DNA from: Hymenobacter duratus
Lineage (GTDB): Bacteria; Bacteroidota; Bacteroidia; Cytophagales; Hymenobacteraceae
NCBI RefSeq assembly: GCF_014698995.1
Contig: NZ_JACWZZ010000004.1
Location: 534,980-598,979 of the forward strand
Length of the DNA stretch: 64,000 nucleotides
Direction of reading: 5' to 3'
Shown: piece by piece, positions 16,038 to 24,806 of the stretch
Position numbering within the stretch: the stretch's first letter is position 1
Layout: every line of letters starts with the position of its first letter
Made by a program: the position numbers and the translations under genes
The notes under the pieces: generated by a model
The model's input: only the letters and a program-made list of their open reading frames with translations
Databases searched by the model: none
What the model was told of the DNA's origin: nothing

Positions 16038-16132
16038 GGTGCGGTAGGCGGCAGAAGCTCCCAGGCACGTTCAGGTTGCCAAGTCACAGGGACTTAAAGC
16101 GGCAACGGACGAGCCTTCGAGAAATGTGGCTA

Positions 16133-16140
16133 CAAAGATA
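16133..16140 (-). promoter_or_regulatory. -7 box of the DUF3109 gene
   Basis: The minus strand reads TATCTTTG, an exact TAnnTTTG match about 95 bp before the start. It forms a divergent pair with the helicase promoter 30 bp away. Confidence 0.5.
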
Positions 16141-16146
16141 ACCCCG

Positions 16147-16178
16147 TTTCCTCACCCGCCCTGAATGCTGTACCTTTG
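16147..16178 (+). promoter_or_regulatory. Promoter of the UvrD/PcrA helicase gene
   Basis: TTTC at 16147-16150 (one mismatch to the -33 TTTG), a 20-bp spacer and an exact -7 box TACCTTTG at 16171-16178. The start codon is 39 bp downstream. Confidence 0.6.
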
Positions 16179-16216
16179 CTAACAAGCCAAAAAGCTTAGT
16201 TTCTGACTGACGACGA

Positions 16217-18481
16217 ATGGGACTGGACTATCATTCTTTATTGAACCCCTCGCAGGCGGCCGCCGTGATGCAAATCGAAGGCCCTTGCATGATTATAGCA
16301 GGTGCCGGCTCTGGCAAAACCCGGGTGCTCACCTACCGCATTGCCAACCTGCTGGAGCAGGGCATCGACCCGTTCAACATTCTGGCCCTCACCTTCACCA
16401 ATAAGGCGGCCCGTGAGATGCGCGCCCGTATCGAGAAGGTAGTAGGCCCGAATGCCAAGAATCTGTGGATGGGCACCTTCCACAGCATTTTTGCCCGCAT
16501 CCTGCGCTCTGAGGCCGACAAAATCGGCTACCCCCGCTCCTTCACCATCTACGACACACAGGACTCCAAAACCCTGATTGGGCAGATTCTGAAAGAGCTG
16601 GAGTTGGACGACAAGCTCTACAAGCCCAACATGGTGCTGGGCCGGATTTCGTCGGCGAAGAACAAGCTGATTTCGGTGCAGCAGTACCTCAACGACCCCG
16701 TAATCCGGCAGGATGATGAGGCGGCGCTGCGGCCCAAGCTGGGCGTAATTTACCAGCAGTACGCCAACCGCTGCTTCAAGGCGGGTGCTATGGACTTCGA
16801 CGACCTGCTCTACCAGACCAACGTGCTGTTCAAGGAGCATCCGGATGTGCTGAACAAGTATCAGAACATCTTCAAGTTTGTGATGGTAGACGAGTACCAG
16901 GACACCAACTACTCGCAGTACCTGATTGCGCGCAAGCTGGCTGCCAAGGAGCGCAACATCTGCGTGGTAGGCGACGACGCACAAAGCATTTACGCCTTTC
17001 GGGGTGCTGATATTCAAAACATTCTCAACTTCGAGAAAGACTACCCGGAGCTGCAGGTGTTCAAGCTGGAGCAAAACTACCGCTCCACCCAGATTATCGT
17101 GAAGGCGGCCAACTCCGTCATCAAGAACAACCAGGCCCAGCTGCGCAAAGACGTTTTCTCCGACAACGAGGAAGGCCCGCTGATTGAAGTGCTAAAGGCG
17201 GCCTCCGACAACGAGGAAGGTAAGCTGGTGGCCCAGAGCATCTACGAGGACAAGATGAACCAGCATCTGTCGTACGATGATTTTGCCATCCTGTACCGCA
17301 CCAACGCCCAGAGCCGCGCCATGGAAGAATCCCTGCGCAAGCTCAACATCAAGTACAAGATTGTAGGCGGCCTGAGCTTCTACCAGCGCAAGGAAATCAA
17401 GGATCTGGTGGCCTACCTGCGCCTCACGGTGAACCCCAACGACGAGCAGGCCCTGCGCCGGGTCATCAACTACCCCAAGCGCGGCATCGGCGACACGACC
17501 ATTGCCAAGCTCATCGGCGCGGCCGAGGAAGCTAACCACACCATTTGGGAAGTGGTAGCCAACGCCGACCAGTTTCTGCCGGCCCGCGCGGCCAACCCGA
17601 TTGTAGACTTCGCCGAGAAAATCAAGGCCTACACGGCTATAGCAGCGAAAGACGACGCGTTTGAAGCGGCCAAGTTCATTGCCAAGAACTCGGGCATGAT
17701 TGAGGAGTTGTATGCTGATAAAAGCATTGAGGGCCTCTCGCGCTACGAGAACATTCAGGAACTGCTCAACGGTATTAAGGCCTTCGTGGAAGACCCGGAG
17801 CGCGAGGAAAAGACGCTGGGTGCCTTCCTGCAGGACATTGCCCTGGTAACGGACGCCGACACCAAAGACGCGCAGGCCGAAGGCGAGCAGGTGACCATGA
17901 TGACCATTCACTCGGCCAAGGGGCTGGAATTCCGCAACGTCTACATCGTAGGCATGGAGGAAAACCTCTTCCCGAGCCAGATGATGATAACCTCCCGGGC
18001 CGACCTGGAGGAGGAGCGCCGCCTGTTCTACGTGGCCATTACGCGGGCCGAAAAGAAGCTAACCCTCAGCTACGCCACCTCCCGCTATCAGTGGGGCAAC
18101 CTGCGCAGCTGCGAGAAAAGCCGTTTTCTCGACGAAATCGACCCGCAGTACGTTGATTTCAAGTATTCGGCGGGGCCGGGGCCCGACCGTGCCGGGCCGG
18201 GCGAGTCGCCGTTTGGACATGTATTTGAGCGGCGCAGCAACCTCATTCCGGCCGCACCGCGTAAAACAGCAGCCACTAAATACGTAGCTCCCGCCGATTT
18301 TAAGCCTTCTGATACCAGCAACCTGCAAACCGGGCAGCGCGTGGAGCATCCGAAGTTCGGCTTCGGCGAAGTAACCAAGCTGGAAACCGTTTCGGGCTCC
18401 ACCAAGGCCATTATCAATTTCGAAGAAGTCGGCGAGAAGACGTTGTTGCTGAGTTTTGCGAAATTGCGCGTACTGGGCTAA
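16217..18481 (+). CDS. UvrD/PcrA-type superfamily 1 DNA helicase
   Basis: This 754-residue 3'-5' SF1A helicase is of the UvrD/PcrA type, acting in nucleotide excision repair, removal of RecA and replication of some plasmids. SF1 motifs are present in order: Walker A AGAGSGKTRVLTYRI, the Walker B region VMVDEYQDTNYSQY, motif III VGDDAQSIYAFRGAD, motif IV LEQNYRST, motif V TIHSAKGLEF and motif VI LFYVAITRAEK. The C-terminal 60 residues contain the Tudor-like PcrA tail (GQRVEHPKFGFGEV), which contacts RNA polymerase in Bacillus PcrA. DUF4290 and murA follow on the same strand. Confidence 0.95.
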   Translation: MGLDYHSLLNPSQAAAVMQIEGPCMIIAGAGSGKTRVLTYRIANLLEQGIDPFNILALTFTNKAAREMRARIEKVVGPNAKNLWMGTFHSIFARILRSEADKIGYPRSFTIYDTQDSKTLIGQILKELELDDKLYKPNMVLGRISSAKNKLISVQQYLNDPVIRQDDEAALRPKLGVIYQQYANRCFKAGAMDFDDLLYQTNVLFKEHPDVLNKYQNIFKFVMVDEYQDTNYSQYLIARKLAAKERNICVVGDDAQSIYAFRGADIQNILNFEKDYPELQVFKLEQNYRSTQIIVKAANSVIKNNQAQLRKDVFSDNEEGPLIEVLKAASDNEEGKLVAQSIYEDKMNQHLSYDDFAILYRTNAQSRAMEESLRKLNIKYKIVGGLSFYQRKEIKDLVAYLRLTVNPNDEQALRRVINYPKRGIGDTTIAKLIGAAEEANHTIWEVVANADQFLPARAANPIVDFAEKIKAYTAIAAKDDAFEAAKFIAKNSGMIEELYADKSIEGLSRYENIQELLNGIKAFVEDPEREEKTLGAFLQDIALVTDADTKDAQAEGEQVTMMTIHSAKGLEFRNVYIVGMEENLFPSQMMITSRADLEEERRLFYVAITRAEKKLTLSYATSRYQWGNLRSCEKSRFLDEIDPQYVDFKYSAGPGPDRAGPGESPFGHVFERRSNLIPAAPRKTAATKYVAPADFKPSDTSNLQTGQRVEHPKFGFGEVTKLETVSGSTKAIINFEEVGEKTLLLSFAKLRVLG

Positions 18482-18617
18482 CGCTCAGCTTGCGGTTTCG
18501 GCCGGAGAAACACAGCCAGGCACTTTTTCTAGGCTTCCGCTGCTTTTCGTCCGGTCCGCACCAACCATCCTAATTATTGCACAAGTGCCGGCCGCTGCCG
18601 GCCCAACTCTTCTCTGA

Positions 18618-19340
18618 ATGCCCCTTCCCATCTTACATAAACACGAGCTCCTGCAACGCGAGTACGGCCAAAGCACCTTCCAACTGGTGCAGGGCCTGCG
18701 CGACATCGAGGATAAGGCCGAACGTACGCGCCGCGCCACGCAGATTGTGCAGCTCATTTTCCGGCTGCAGCCCACCCTGCGCGACCAGCCCAACTCGCAG
18801 GAGAAAGTCTGGAACCACCTCTACGAAATGGCCGATGAGGACCTGGACGTGGACGCACCTTTTGAGTTGAAAGGACTCAGCCAGCTGCACCAGCACCCAA
18901 AGCCTCTGCCCTACCCCGAGAAAACGTTGAAACTACGTGCCTATGGCCGTGGTGTGGAACTCATGGTGGAGAAGGCGCTGACGATGGAAGACCCCACGGA
19001 ACGTGAGCAGGCCACCATCACCATCGGCCGCACCATGAAATTCCTGTACCGTTCTCACAACAAGGAAAACGCCAAGGACGCTACCATTCTCAAGCACCTG
19101 AAAGACCTTTCGGGGGGCCAGCTCACGCTGGATCCGGCGCAGGTGGAGGCACAGGGCCTGTTCGAAATGGCAGCCGCACCTGCTTCGGCAGCCGCCGGGC
19201 GCCCGACGCCATTCATTGTGCCACAGCCCCGCCAGGAGCGCGAAGGCCGGCGTAGCGGTGGCGGCAATGGCAACCGGCGCGATAAACAGCGCCGGGGCGG
19301 TAAAAAAGGCCGTCAGGAACCACAACAACCTCCGCAGTAA
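18618..19340 (+). CDS. DUF4290 family protein
   Basis: This 240-residue cytosolic protein matches DUF4290, a Bacteroidota family of unknown function. The first ~175 residues are helical and conserved in type (LLQREYGQSTFQLVQGLRDI, RGVELMVEKALTMEDP, TIGRTMKFLYRSHNKENA). The last ~45 residues are rich in Gly, Arg and Lys (GGGNGNRRDKQRRGGKKG), a typical disordered nucleic-acid-binding tail. It lies 136 bp after the helicase and 86 bp before murA. Placement directly before murA suggests cotranscription, but its role is not known. Confidence 0.82.
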   Translation: MPLPILHKHELLQREYGQSTFQLVQGLRDIEDKAERTRRATQIVQLIFRLQPTLRDQPNSQEKVWNHLYEMADEDLDVDAPFELKGLSQLHQHPKPLPYPEKTLKLRAYGRGVELMVEKALTMEDPTEREQATITIGRTMKFLYRSHNKENAKDATILKHLKDLSGGQLTLDPAQVEAQGLFEMAAAPASAAAGRPTPFIVPQPRQEREGRRSGGGNGNRRDKQRRGGKKGRQEPQQPPQ

Positions 19341-19426
19341 TTTTTTGAAGACAGAAGCAGGAAGCAGATCTGCCTGCACCAAATGCCCGGCAGACCTTTT
19401 AGCTCTCCACTTCTAACTCCTCTCTC

Positions 19427-20731
19427 ATGGCCTCATTTGAAGTACTTGGCGGACATCCGCTGAAAGGTGAAATCGTGCCCCAGGGCGCCAAAAACGAAGC
19501 GCTCCAGATTCTGTGTGCGGTTCTGCTGACCTCTGAACCGGTTACCATCTCCAATATTCCCGACATCCGCGACGTCAACAAGCTGATTGAGCTGTTGCGC
19601 GACATGGGCGTGAAAGTGGGGAAGCTAGCTTCAGACACGTATCTGTTCCAAGCTGATGCTGTAAACCTCGACTACCTCGATACGCCGGAGTTCGTGGAAC
19701 AGGGTCGGGCCCTTCGCGGGTCCGTCATGATTCTGGGCCCGATGCTGGCCCGTTTCGGACGCTGCCAACTGCCCAAGCCCGGCGGCGACAAAATCGGGCG
19801 CCGGCCGATGGACACCCACTTTTTGGGCCTTGAGAAGCTCGGGGGCAAGCTCACCCTGGAAGGCCTGGACTTCTACCGCATTAAGGCAGAAAATGGCCTG
19901 ACCGGCGCCTATATGATGCTGGACGAAGCCTCCGTGACGGGCACTGCCAATATTGTGATGGCCGCCGTGCTGGCGAAAGGCACTACTACTATCTACAACG
20001 CCGCGTGCGAGCCATATCTGCAGCAGCTCTGCAAAATGCTGGTGCGCATGGGTGCAAAAATCAACGGTATCGGCTCTAACCTGCTGACCATTGAGGGTGT
20101 TACGGAGCTGGGCGGCACTGAGCACCGCATGCTGCCCGACATGATTGAAATCGGCTCCTTTATCGGCCTGGCAGCCATGACAGGTTCGGAAATCACCATT
20201 AAGGATTGTCAGATTGCGGAGCTGGGCCTGATTCCGGATACGTTCCGCAAGCTGGGCATTCAGATGGAATTCCGCGGCGACGACATTCATATCCCCGCCC
20301 AGGAGCACTACGAAATTGCTACGTACCTAGACGGCTCCATTCTGACGGTTTCCGACCACACCTGGCCGGGCTTCACACCTGACCTGCTCAGCATTGTGCT
20401 GGTGGTAGCCACCCAGGCCAAAGGCACGGTGCTGATCCATCAGAAGATGTTTGAGTCGCGTCTGTTCTTCGTCGATAAACTCATCGATATGGGGGCCCAG
20501 GTAATTCTCTGCGACCCACACCGCGCCACCGTTATCGGCCTCGACCAGCAGAAGCAGCTGCACGGCATCACCATGACGTCGCCTGATATTCGGGCGGGGG
20601 TTGCGCTGCTGATTGCGGCGCTGTCAGCCGAAGGCCGCAGCGTGATTGAGAACGTGGAGCAGATTGACCGCGGCTATCAGTACATCGACAAGCGTCTGAA
20701 CGCGCTGGGGGCTCAGATTCGTCGCCTCTAA
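19427..20731 (+). CDS. murA: UDP-N-acetylglucosamine 1-carboxyvinyltransferase (Asp-type MurA)
   Basis: MurA transfers enolpyruvate from PEP to UDP-GlcNAc, the first committed step of peptidoglycan synthesis. The 434-residue protein has the EPSP-synthase-like double domain: GAKNEALQILCAVLL at the start, PGFTPDLLS and RAGVALLIAAL later. The catalytic loop reads LPKPGGDKIGRRPMDTH, so the position held by Cys115 in E. coli MurA is Asp121 here (codon 19787-19789). Asp at this site is known to keep activity while abolishing covalent attack by fosfomycin. A strong terminator at 20751-20787 ends the unit. Confidence 0.96.
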   Translation: MASFEVLGGHPLKGEIVPQGAKNEALQILCAVLLTSEPVTISNIPDIRDVNKLIELLRDMGVKVGKLASDTYLFQADAVNLDYLDTPEFVEQGRALRGSVMILGPMLARFGRCQLPKPGGDKIGRRPMDTHFLGLEKLGGKLTLEGLDFYRIKAENGLTGAYMMLDEASVTGTANIVMAAVLAKGTTTIYNAACEPYLQQLCKMLVRMGAKINGIGSNLLTIEGVTELGGTEHRMLPDMIEIGSFIGLAAMTGSEITIKDCQIAELGLIPDTFRKLGIQMEFRGDDIHIPAQEHYEIATYLDGSILTVSDHTWPGFTPDLLSIVLVVATQAKGTVLIHQKMFESRLFFVDKLIDMGAQVILCDPHRATVIGLDQQKQLHGITMTSPDIRAGVALLIAALSAEGRSVIENVEQIDRGYQYIDKRLNALGAQIRRL

Positions 20732-20750
20732 AACCTGTTTCTATTGCACA

Positions 20751-20787
20751 AAAAGGCCCGGCTCTCCAGATGAGAGCCGGGCCTTTT
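20751..20787. terminator. Bidirectional terminator after murA
   Basis: Perfect 16-bp arms AAAAGGCCCGGCTCTC (20751-20766) and its complement (20772-20787) with a five-base loop. It serves murA on the plus strand and the holin-like gene on the minus strand. Confidence 0.9.
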
Positions 20788-20811
20788 CTATACTGTAGCA
20801 GCGCTTTAGGC

Positions 20812-21150
20812 TTAGTCTACAACCATATCCACGATGGACGTTACGACGGAAAGCACGACGCTAAACAACAGCGCCGAGAGGAATCCATCCAGCTTGAAGC
20901 CAGGAATCAGATAGTCGGCAATCATGACGATAACCGCATTGATAACCAGCAGAAACAGGCCCAGCGTCAGAACCGTAATCGGGAAACCGAACAGTTTCAG
21001 AATAGGCTTGAGGATGGCATTCAGGACTGCCAGCACAATCACCAGCATGATAGCCGCCCCAAACCCGTCGATATGGGAGCCAGGCAGGAATTTCGCCAGC
21101 ACAAAGGTGATGATGGCAGAGAGCAGAAATTTAACAATGAAACCAACCAT
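20812..21150 (-). CDS. Phage holin family IV-like small membrane protein
   Basis: This 112-residue inner-membrane protein has four predicted transmembrane segments (about residues 2-19, 29-50, 55-80, 88-110) and the sequence style of the PF04020 group ('4-TMS holin superfamily IV'), including the ILKPILKLFGFPITVLTLGLF region. Despite the name, chromosomal members are widespread housekeeping-type membrane proteins and are not known to be lytic. No phage genes are nearby. A near -7 box on the minus strand (TATCTTTC) lies about 75 bp upstream. Confidence 0.82.
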   Translation of the reverse strand: MVGFIVKFLLSAIITFVLAKFLPGSHIDGFGAAIMLVIVLAVLNAILKPILKLFGFPITVLTLGLFLLVINAVIVMIADYLIPGFKLDGFLSALLFSVVLSVVTSIVDMVVD

Positions 21151-21275
21151 AGGAGCAGGTAGCTGAAGTGTGAAAACAGGGAACAGAGGACGATTTTGGC
21201 CGGTGTACGAGGCCAGCGCGCAGAAAGATAGGGTTTCACGAATTCTTTCCTAAACTCGTCCTTTCACTCAGCCTG

Positions 21276-22370
21276 TTACTTTTCTGCGCCCCGGTCCTGA
21301 AGAAGCCCCTGGGATACTCCCATCCAGTTGGCCATATTGTAGAGCAGCCGGGCACCCACTATAGCATTCCATTCCGTGTCGCCGGGAGCCACCTCGTTCA
21401 GGTCGCAGCCAATGATGGTGCGGCCCGAACGCACCACAGAGCGGATGAGGTAGAGTGCTTCTTCAAACTCCAGACCACCGGGTACGGGCGTACCAGTACC
21501 GGGGCACAGTTTGGGGTCCAACCCATCAATATCAAAGCTCAGGTACACTTTCTGCGGCAGCTGGGCAATGATTTTGCCGCAGACCTTCTTCCAGGACTTC
21601 TTGGCAAACCGCTCGTCGCTCAGGAACCGGTTGTGGAACATGGTGATGCGGCCCTTGCTCTGCTCCACCATTTCGGCTTCCTGCTGGCACAGGTCGCGGA
21701 TGCCCACCTGCACCAGCTTTTTAACCTGCGGTAGTTTCAGGGCGTTGTACATGATAGAAGCGTGCGAAAATTCGAACCCCTCGTAGGCAGGGCGCAGGTC
21801 GCAATGGGCATCAATCTGCAGAATTCCGAATTCCTCATGACGCTCGGCCAGGGCATGCAGATAGCCCAGCGGGGTGCTGTGGTCACCGCCGAGCAAGACC
21901 ACGCCTTTGCCGGCGTCGAGGTAGGCCCCCGTTTTCTTTTTCAGATACTTTACCAACGCTTCTCCACGCTGGTTGATATGGACAGGAGCCGTCGAGAACT
22001 TCGCGTGACTTTCTTCCGGCTCGCCTTCCTCTAGCCAGCCTATGTAGTCTTCGGCCAGAGGGCGAAGCTCCCGGCTTTCATCGGCCGTTTTTTCATCGGG
22101 CTCCTCCATAGCCAAGCCCATGCGCCAGGCATCGGGCAGGTCAGGGTCGAACAGATCGACTTGTAGCGAGGCGTCACGAATGGCCGCAGGACCTTCAGCA
22201 GTACCGGCGCGGTACGACACGGTCACTTCCCACGGCACAGGCACTATTACGACTTGCGCTTCTTCGACCGTGAAAGGCAACCCATATACGCCGCCCTGGG
22301 TGTCACCCAGAGCATTGGGGTCGAAAGCAGCTAATTTTTTCTCCAAGCTGGAGGACGTGGTGTTAGCCAT
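21276..22370 (-). CDS. Agmatinase / ureohydrolase family protein
   Basis: This 364-residue binuclear-manganese ureohydrolase of the arginase/agmatinase/formimidoylglutamase family cleaves guanidino or formimino groups. Metal motifs are complete: VVLLGGDHSTPLG, QIDAHCDLRPAYEG and LSFDIDGLDPKLCPG. The TVSYRAGTAEGPAAIRDAS stretch near residue 70 is typical of agmatinase. The extra region at about 95-150 (EEPDEKTADESRELRP...) is longer than in E. coli SpeB. The start at 22370 (before ANTTSSS) is chosen because the longer frame begins in the cheC terminator. Agmatinase (putrescine synthesis) is the likeliest activity; arginine decarboxylase is not in the window. Confidence 0.85.
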   Translation of the reverse strand: MANTTSSSLEKKLAAFDPNALGDTQGGVYGLPFTVEEAQVVIVPVPWEVTVSYRAGTAEGPAAIRDASLQVDLFDPDLPDAWRMGLAMEEPDEKTADESRELRPLAEDYIGWLEEGEPEESHAKFSTAPVHINQRGEALVKYLKKKTGAYLDAGKGVVLLGGDHSTPLGYLHALAERHEEFGILQIDAHCDLRPAYEGFEFSHASIMYNALKLPQVKKLVQVGIRDLCQQEAEMVEQSKGRITMFHNRFLSDERFAKKSWKKVCGKIIAQLPQKVYLSFDIDGLDPKLCPGTGTPVPGGLEFEEALYLIRSVVRSGRTIIGCDLNEVAPGDTEWNAIVGARLLYNMANWMGVSQGLLQDRGAEK

Positions 22371-22408
22371 AGAAGTAGTAGGAAAAGGAAACAGACGTGC
22401 GAAAATAA

Positions 22409-22453
22409 ATAACCACTCCATAAGAGCGGTAAGCCGGACTTAGGAGTGGTTAT
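22409..22453 (-). terminator. Terminator of the chemosensory operon
   Basis: Arms 22409-22419 and 22443-22453 (ATAACCACTCC and its complement) pair perfectly and can extend inward. On the minus strand the hairpin is followed by TTATTTTC. It lies just after the cheC stop and before the agmatinase start. Confidence 0.7.
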
Positions 22454-22477
22454 CAGGAAAAGTACAGATCGGTGCAG

Positions 22478-23110
22478 CTAATTCGCAGTACCGCCGAAGA
22501 AGTCATACGTCCGGATAATCTCGAGGATTTTCTCGAAAGTCGGCCGGTCAAAGAACAGCATTAGCGGCAGCTCTACTGAATTTTCCTTATCAGAAAACTG
22601 CGTAATGACGCTGAATATCAGGGGTTGGACCTGGGGCTGAGCATCCAGCAAGTTGTGCAGCGAGTTGGCAATGTCGCCACGCGGTGCCGTGGGGGGGGCG
22701 CCGTAGATTTTTGCCTTCAGAATATTGGCCAACTGCGTGACTAAGGCTCCCGTGATGATGTTGCTGATTTCCAGCAACAAGGATTCCTGCATCTCGTCAA
22801 TAGCCGTAGACGCTGGGGTATCCATCCGCAGGCATACCCGCGACAAACGCTGGATATGTTGCCCCGAGAAGAACATCAGCGTTGTGCCATTAAACTCACC
22901 CCGGATGTCGGACTGAATAGCGACGTTGGTCTGCTGAATTTCACGCACCATGTCCAATATCCCGTTGCCGGGCATCAGATCAAGGCTGGGAACTTCCAGC
23001 AATACTTTCTCCTGGGCAATTACCGCAAACGAATCGGCGGCGCGGGCCAGTCCTATGTTCAGAATTTCACGGACGACGTCTCGCTCCAGTTCTGTCATGT
23101 GCAAGTCCAT
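22478..23110 (-). CDS. cheC: CheC-type CheY-P phosphatase
   Basis: This 210-residue cytosolic protein of the CheC/CheX/FliY family dephosphorylates CheY-P and can bind CheD. Both copies of the phosphatase motif (D/S)-x3-E-x2-N-x22-P are intact: DVVREILN followed 22 residues later by Pro, and SLLLEISN followed 22 residues later by Pro. This makes it a two-site CheC rather than CheX. The ATG at 23110 is preferred over a TTG three codons upstream. It is the last gene of the chemosensory operon, 64 bp after cheA. No cheD is visible nearby. Confidence 0.87.
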   Translation of the reverse strand: MDLHMTELERDVVREILNIGLARAADSFAVIAQEKVLLEVPSLDLMPGNGILDMVREIQQTNVAIQSDIRGEFNGTTLMFFSGQHIQRLSRVCLRMDTPASTAIDEMQESLLLEISNIITGALVTQLANILKAKIYGAPPTAPRGDIANSLHNLLDAQPQVQPLIFSVITQFSDKENSVELPLMLFFDRPTFEKILEIIRTYDFFGGTAN

Positions 23111-23174
23111 ATATTTCAATCAGTTGGCCGAAGGTCGCTGGAAACAACTAGTCCGGAATCAGCAGTACGCATTT

Positions 23175-24806
23175 TCATAGCCGTCGGGCTAGAAACAGTC
23201 GAGTTAAAGCAGGAACATCCAGTACGAGGCACACCTGCCCACTTCCGAGCAAGGTAACTCCACCGAACAATTCAATGGTGTCAAGCGGTTTGGTCATTGG
23301 CTTGATGACGATGTTCTGCTGGCGCAGAAACCGGTCGACAATCAGGCCCAGCTTACGGTTATTGTAGTTCACGATGATGATGTCCTGACGGCCCTGTACC
23401 TCGGCACGAGTAGCCGGTTGCAATGGCTCGTCGCCATTTTGCAGCAGACGGCGCAGGCTCACAACCGGCACATTTTCGCCCTGTACTTCGGCCATCAGCA
23501 GCCCCCCCACCACATGCAGGTCGTCGGGCCACAACGACACTACCGAGTCAGTGTGCATCAGCGGAATGGCATAGCTACGTTCGTCCAACTCGAAAAGCAG
23601 TGCCCCCTTCACAGCAATGGAAGTCGGCAGCACCAGCGTGAACGTGGTGCCCTGGCCCAAGACTGAGTCGACGCGCAATTGCCCACCCAACGAGTCGATG
23701 GCCAGCTTTACCACGTCCAGCCCTACCCCACGGCCCGAAATTTCGGTTACTTCTTTTGCCATCGAGAAGCCCGGTTCGAACAGGAAGGCCCGCACAGCCT
23801 TGTCGTCGAGTTGGCGGGCGGCCTCTTTGCCTACCAGCCCGCGCTCCACCGCTTTGCGGCGCACACTCTCCACATCGATTCCCCGTCCATCATCCGTCAC
23901 CTGAATCAGGACGTCGTCGCGCTCGGTCTGGGCCGACAGCGTGAGCTGGCCCTGAGCGGGCTTCCCGGCTTTCTCGCGCTCCGCCGGGGTTTCGAGGCCG
24001 TGCGCAACGGCATTGCGCACGAGGTGCAGCAGCGCATCGGTGATAATCTGCAGGATGTTGCGGTCAATCTGAATATCCTGGCCGCTTAGGGTAAGCTCCA
24101 CCTGCTTCTGCTCAGCGCTGGCCACGTCGCGGACCACCCGCGGAAACTTGTTCAGCAAGGATCCCACATTTACGAGCCGGGCATCCATTACGGAATACTG
24201 CAGTTCGTCGGTGATGCGGAACAAATGGGCGGCGGAGGTTTGCAAAGCCGAATTGCCAATCTCCTGGCTCAGAGTCAGGATACGGTCCCGGTCAATTATT
24301 AATTCGCCTACCAGGTTGAGCAGATGGTCGAGTTTCTTGATCTGGATGTAGACGAGGTCCGATAACTCCAGCTTCCGGGTGGCATCTTCTTCGTCGGCCA
24401 GCTCGCCTTCCAGCACGGGCTCTTCTCCACGTACCAGCCGGTCAAGATTGTCGAGCAGCACGTTGCTGTCAGGAACTACTTCGTCGTCTCCGACAGCCCG
24501 AATCATGGCCCCTATCATGTCCACCCCGGTAAAGAGGACGGCTGCCAAACTCCCACTGAATTCGCGCTCCTTGCTTCGGATTAGCCCAAAAATGGTTTCC
24601 ATATGGTGCGCCACTTCCCCGATGGAAGTATAGCCCATAGCCCGCGAGTTGGATTTCAGATTGTGCATGAGCCGAAACAGCTCATTTAGCGCCTGCGAGT
24701 CGTGCGGATTACGCTCCAACTCGCTGATATGGCGGCTCATGGCATCGTAGGCTTCCAGCGCCTCGGCCATGTACATTTCGCGGTATTCCTGTTCGCGTGA
24801 TTTCAT
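23175..24806 (-). CDS. cheA: Chemotaxis histidine kinase CheA, short form without P2
   Basis: This 543-residue kinase phosphorylates CheY in response to receptors. P1 (Hpt), residues 1-110, carries the phosphate-accepting His in FRLMHNLKSNSRAMGY. The P3 dimerisation helices start near residue 147 (LVYIQIKKLDHLLNLVGELI). The P4 ATPase shows the N box LVRNAVAHGLE, G1 TDDGRGID and G2 GRGVGLDVVK. A C-terminal P5 CheW-like domain ends the protein. The stretch between P1 and P3 is only about 35 residues, so the P2 docking domain for CheY/CheB is missing. It overlaps the cheB stop by four bases (ATGA), a sign of translational coupling. Confidence 0.93.
   Translation of the reverse strand: MKSREQEYREMYMAEALEAYDAMSRHISELERNPHDSQALNELFRLMHNLKSNSRAMGYTSIGEVAHHMETIFGLIRSKEREFSGSLAAVLFTGVDMIGAMIRAVGDDEVVPDSNVLLDNLDRLVRGEEPVLEGELADEEDATRKLELSDLVYIQIKKLDHLLNLVGELIIDRDRILTLSQEIGNSALQTSAAHLFRITDELQYSVMDARLVNVGSLLNKFPRVVRDVASAEQKQVELTLSGQDIQIDRNILQIITDALLHLVRNAVAHGLETPAEREKAGKPAQGQLTLSAQTERDDVLIQVTDDGRGIDVESVRRKAVERGLVGKEAARQLDDKAVRAFLFEPGFSMAKEVTEISGRGVGLDVVKLAIDSLGGQLRVDSVLGQGTTFTLVLPTSIAVKGALLFELDERSYAIPLMHTDSVVSLWPDDLHVVGGLLMAEVQGENVPVVSLRRLLQNGDEPLQPATRAEVQGRQDIIIVNYNNRKLGLIVDRFLRQQNIVIKPMTKPLDTIELFGGVTLLGSGQVCLVLDVPALTRLFLARRL

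Noticed and set aside
19427..20731. MurA as a pseudogene because the catalytic Cys is missing
   Set aside because: The rest of the protein is intact, and Asp at this site is an established active variant.
20812..21150. Holin-like protein as evidence of a prophage
   Set aside because: This family is chromosomal in many non-phage settings and no other phage gene is present.
22371..22421. Upstream start for the agmatinase at 22421
   Set aside because: The added residues lie in the cheC terminator and do not resemble the family.
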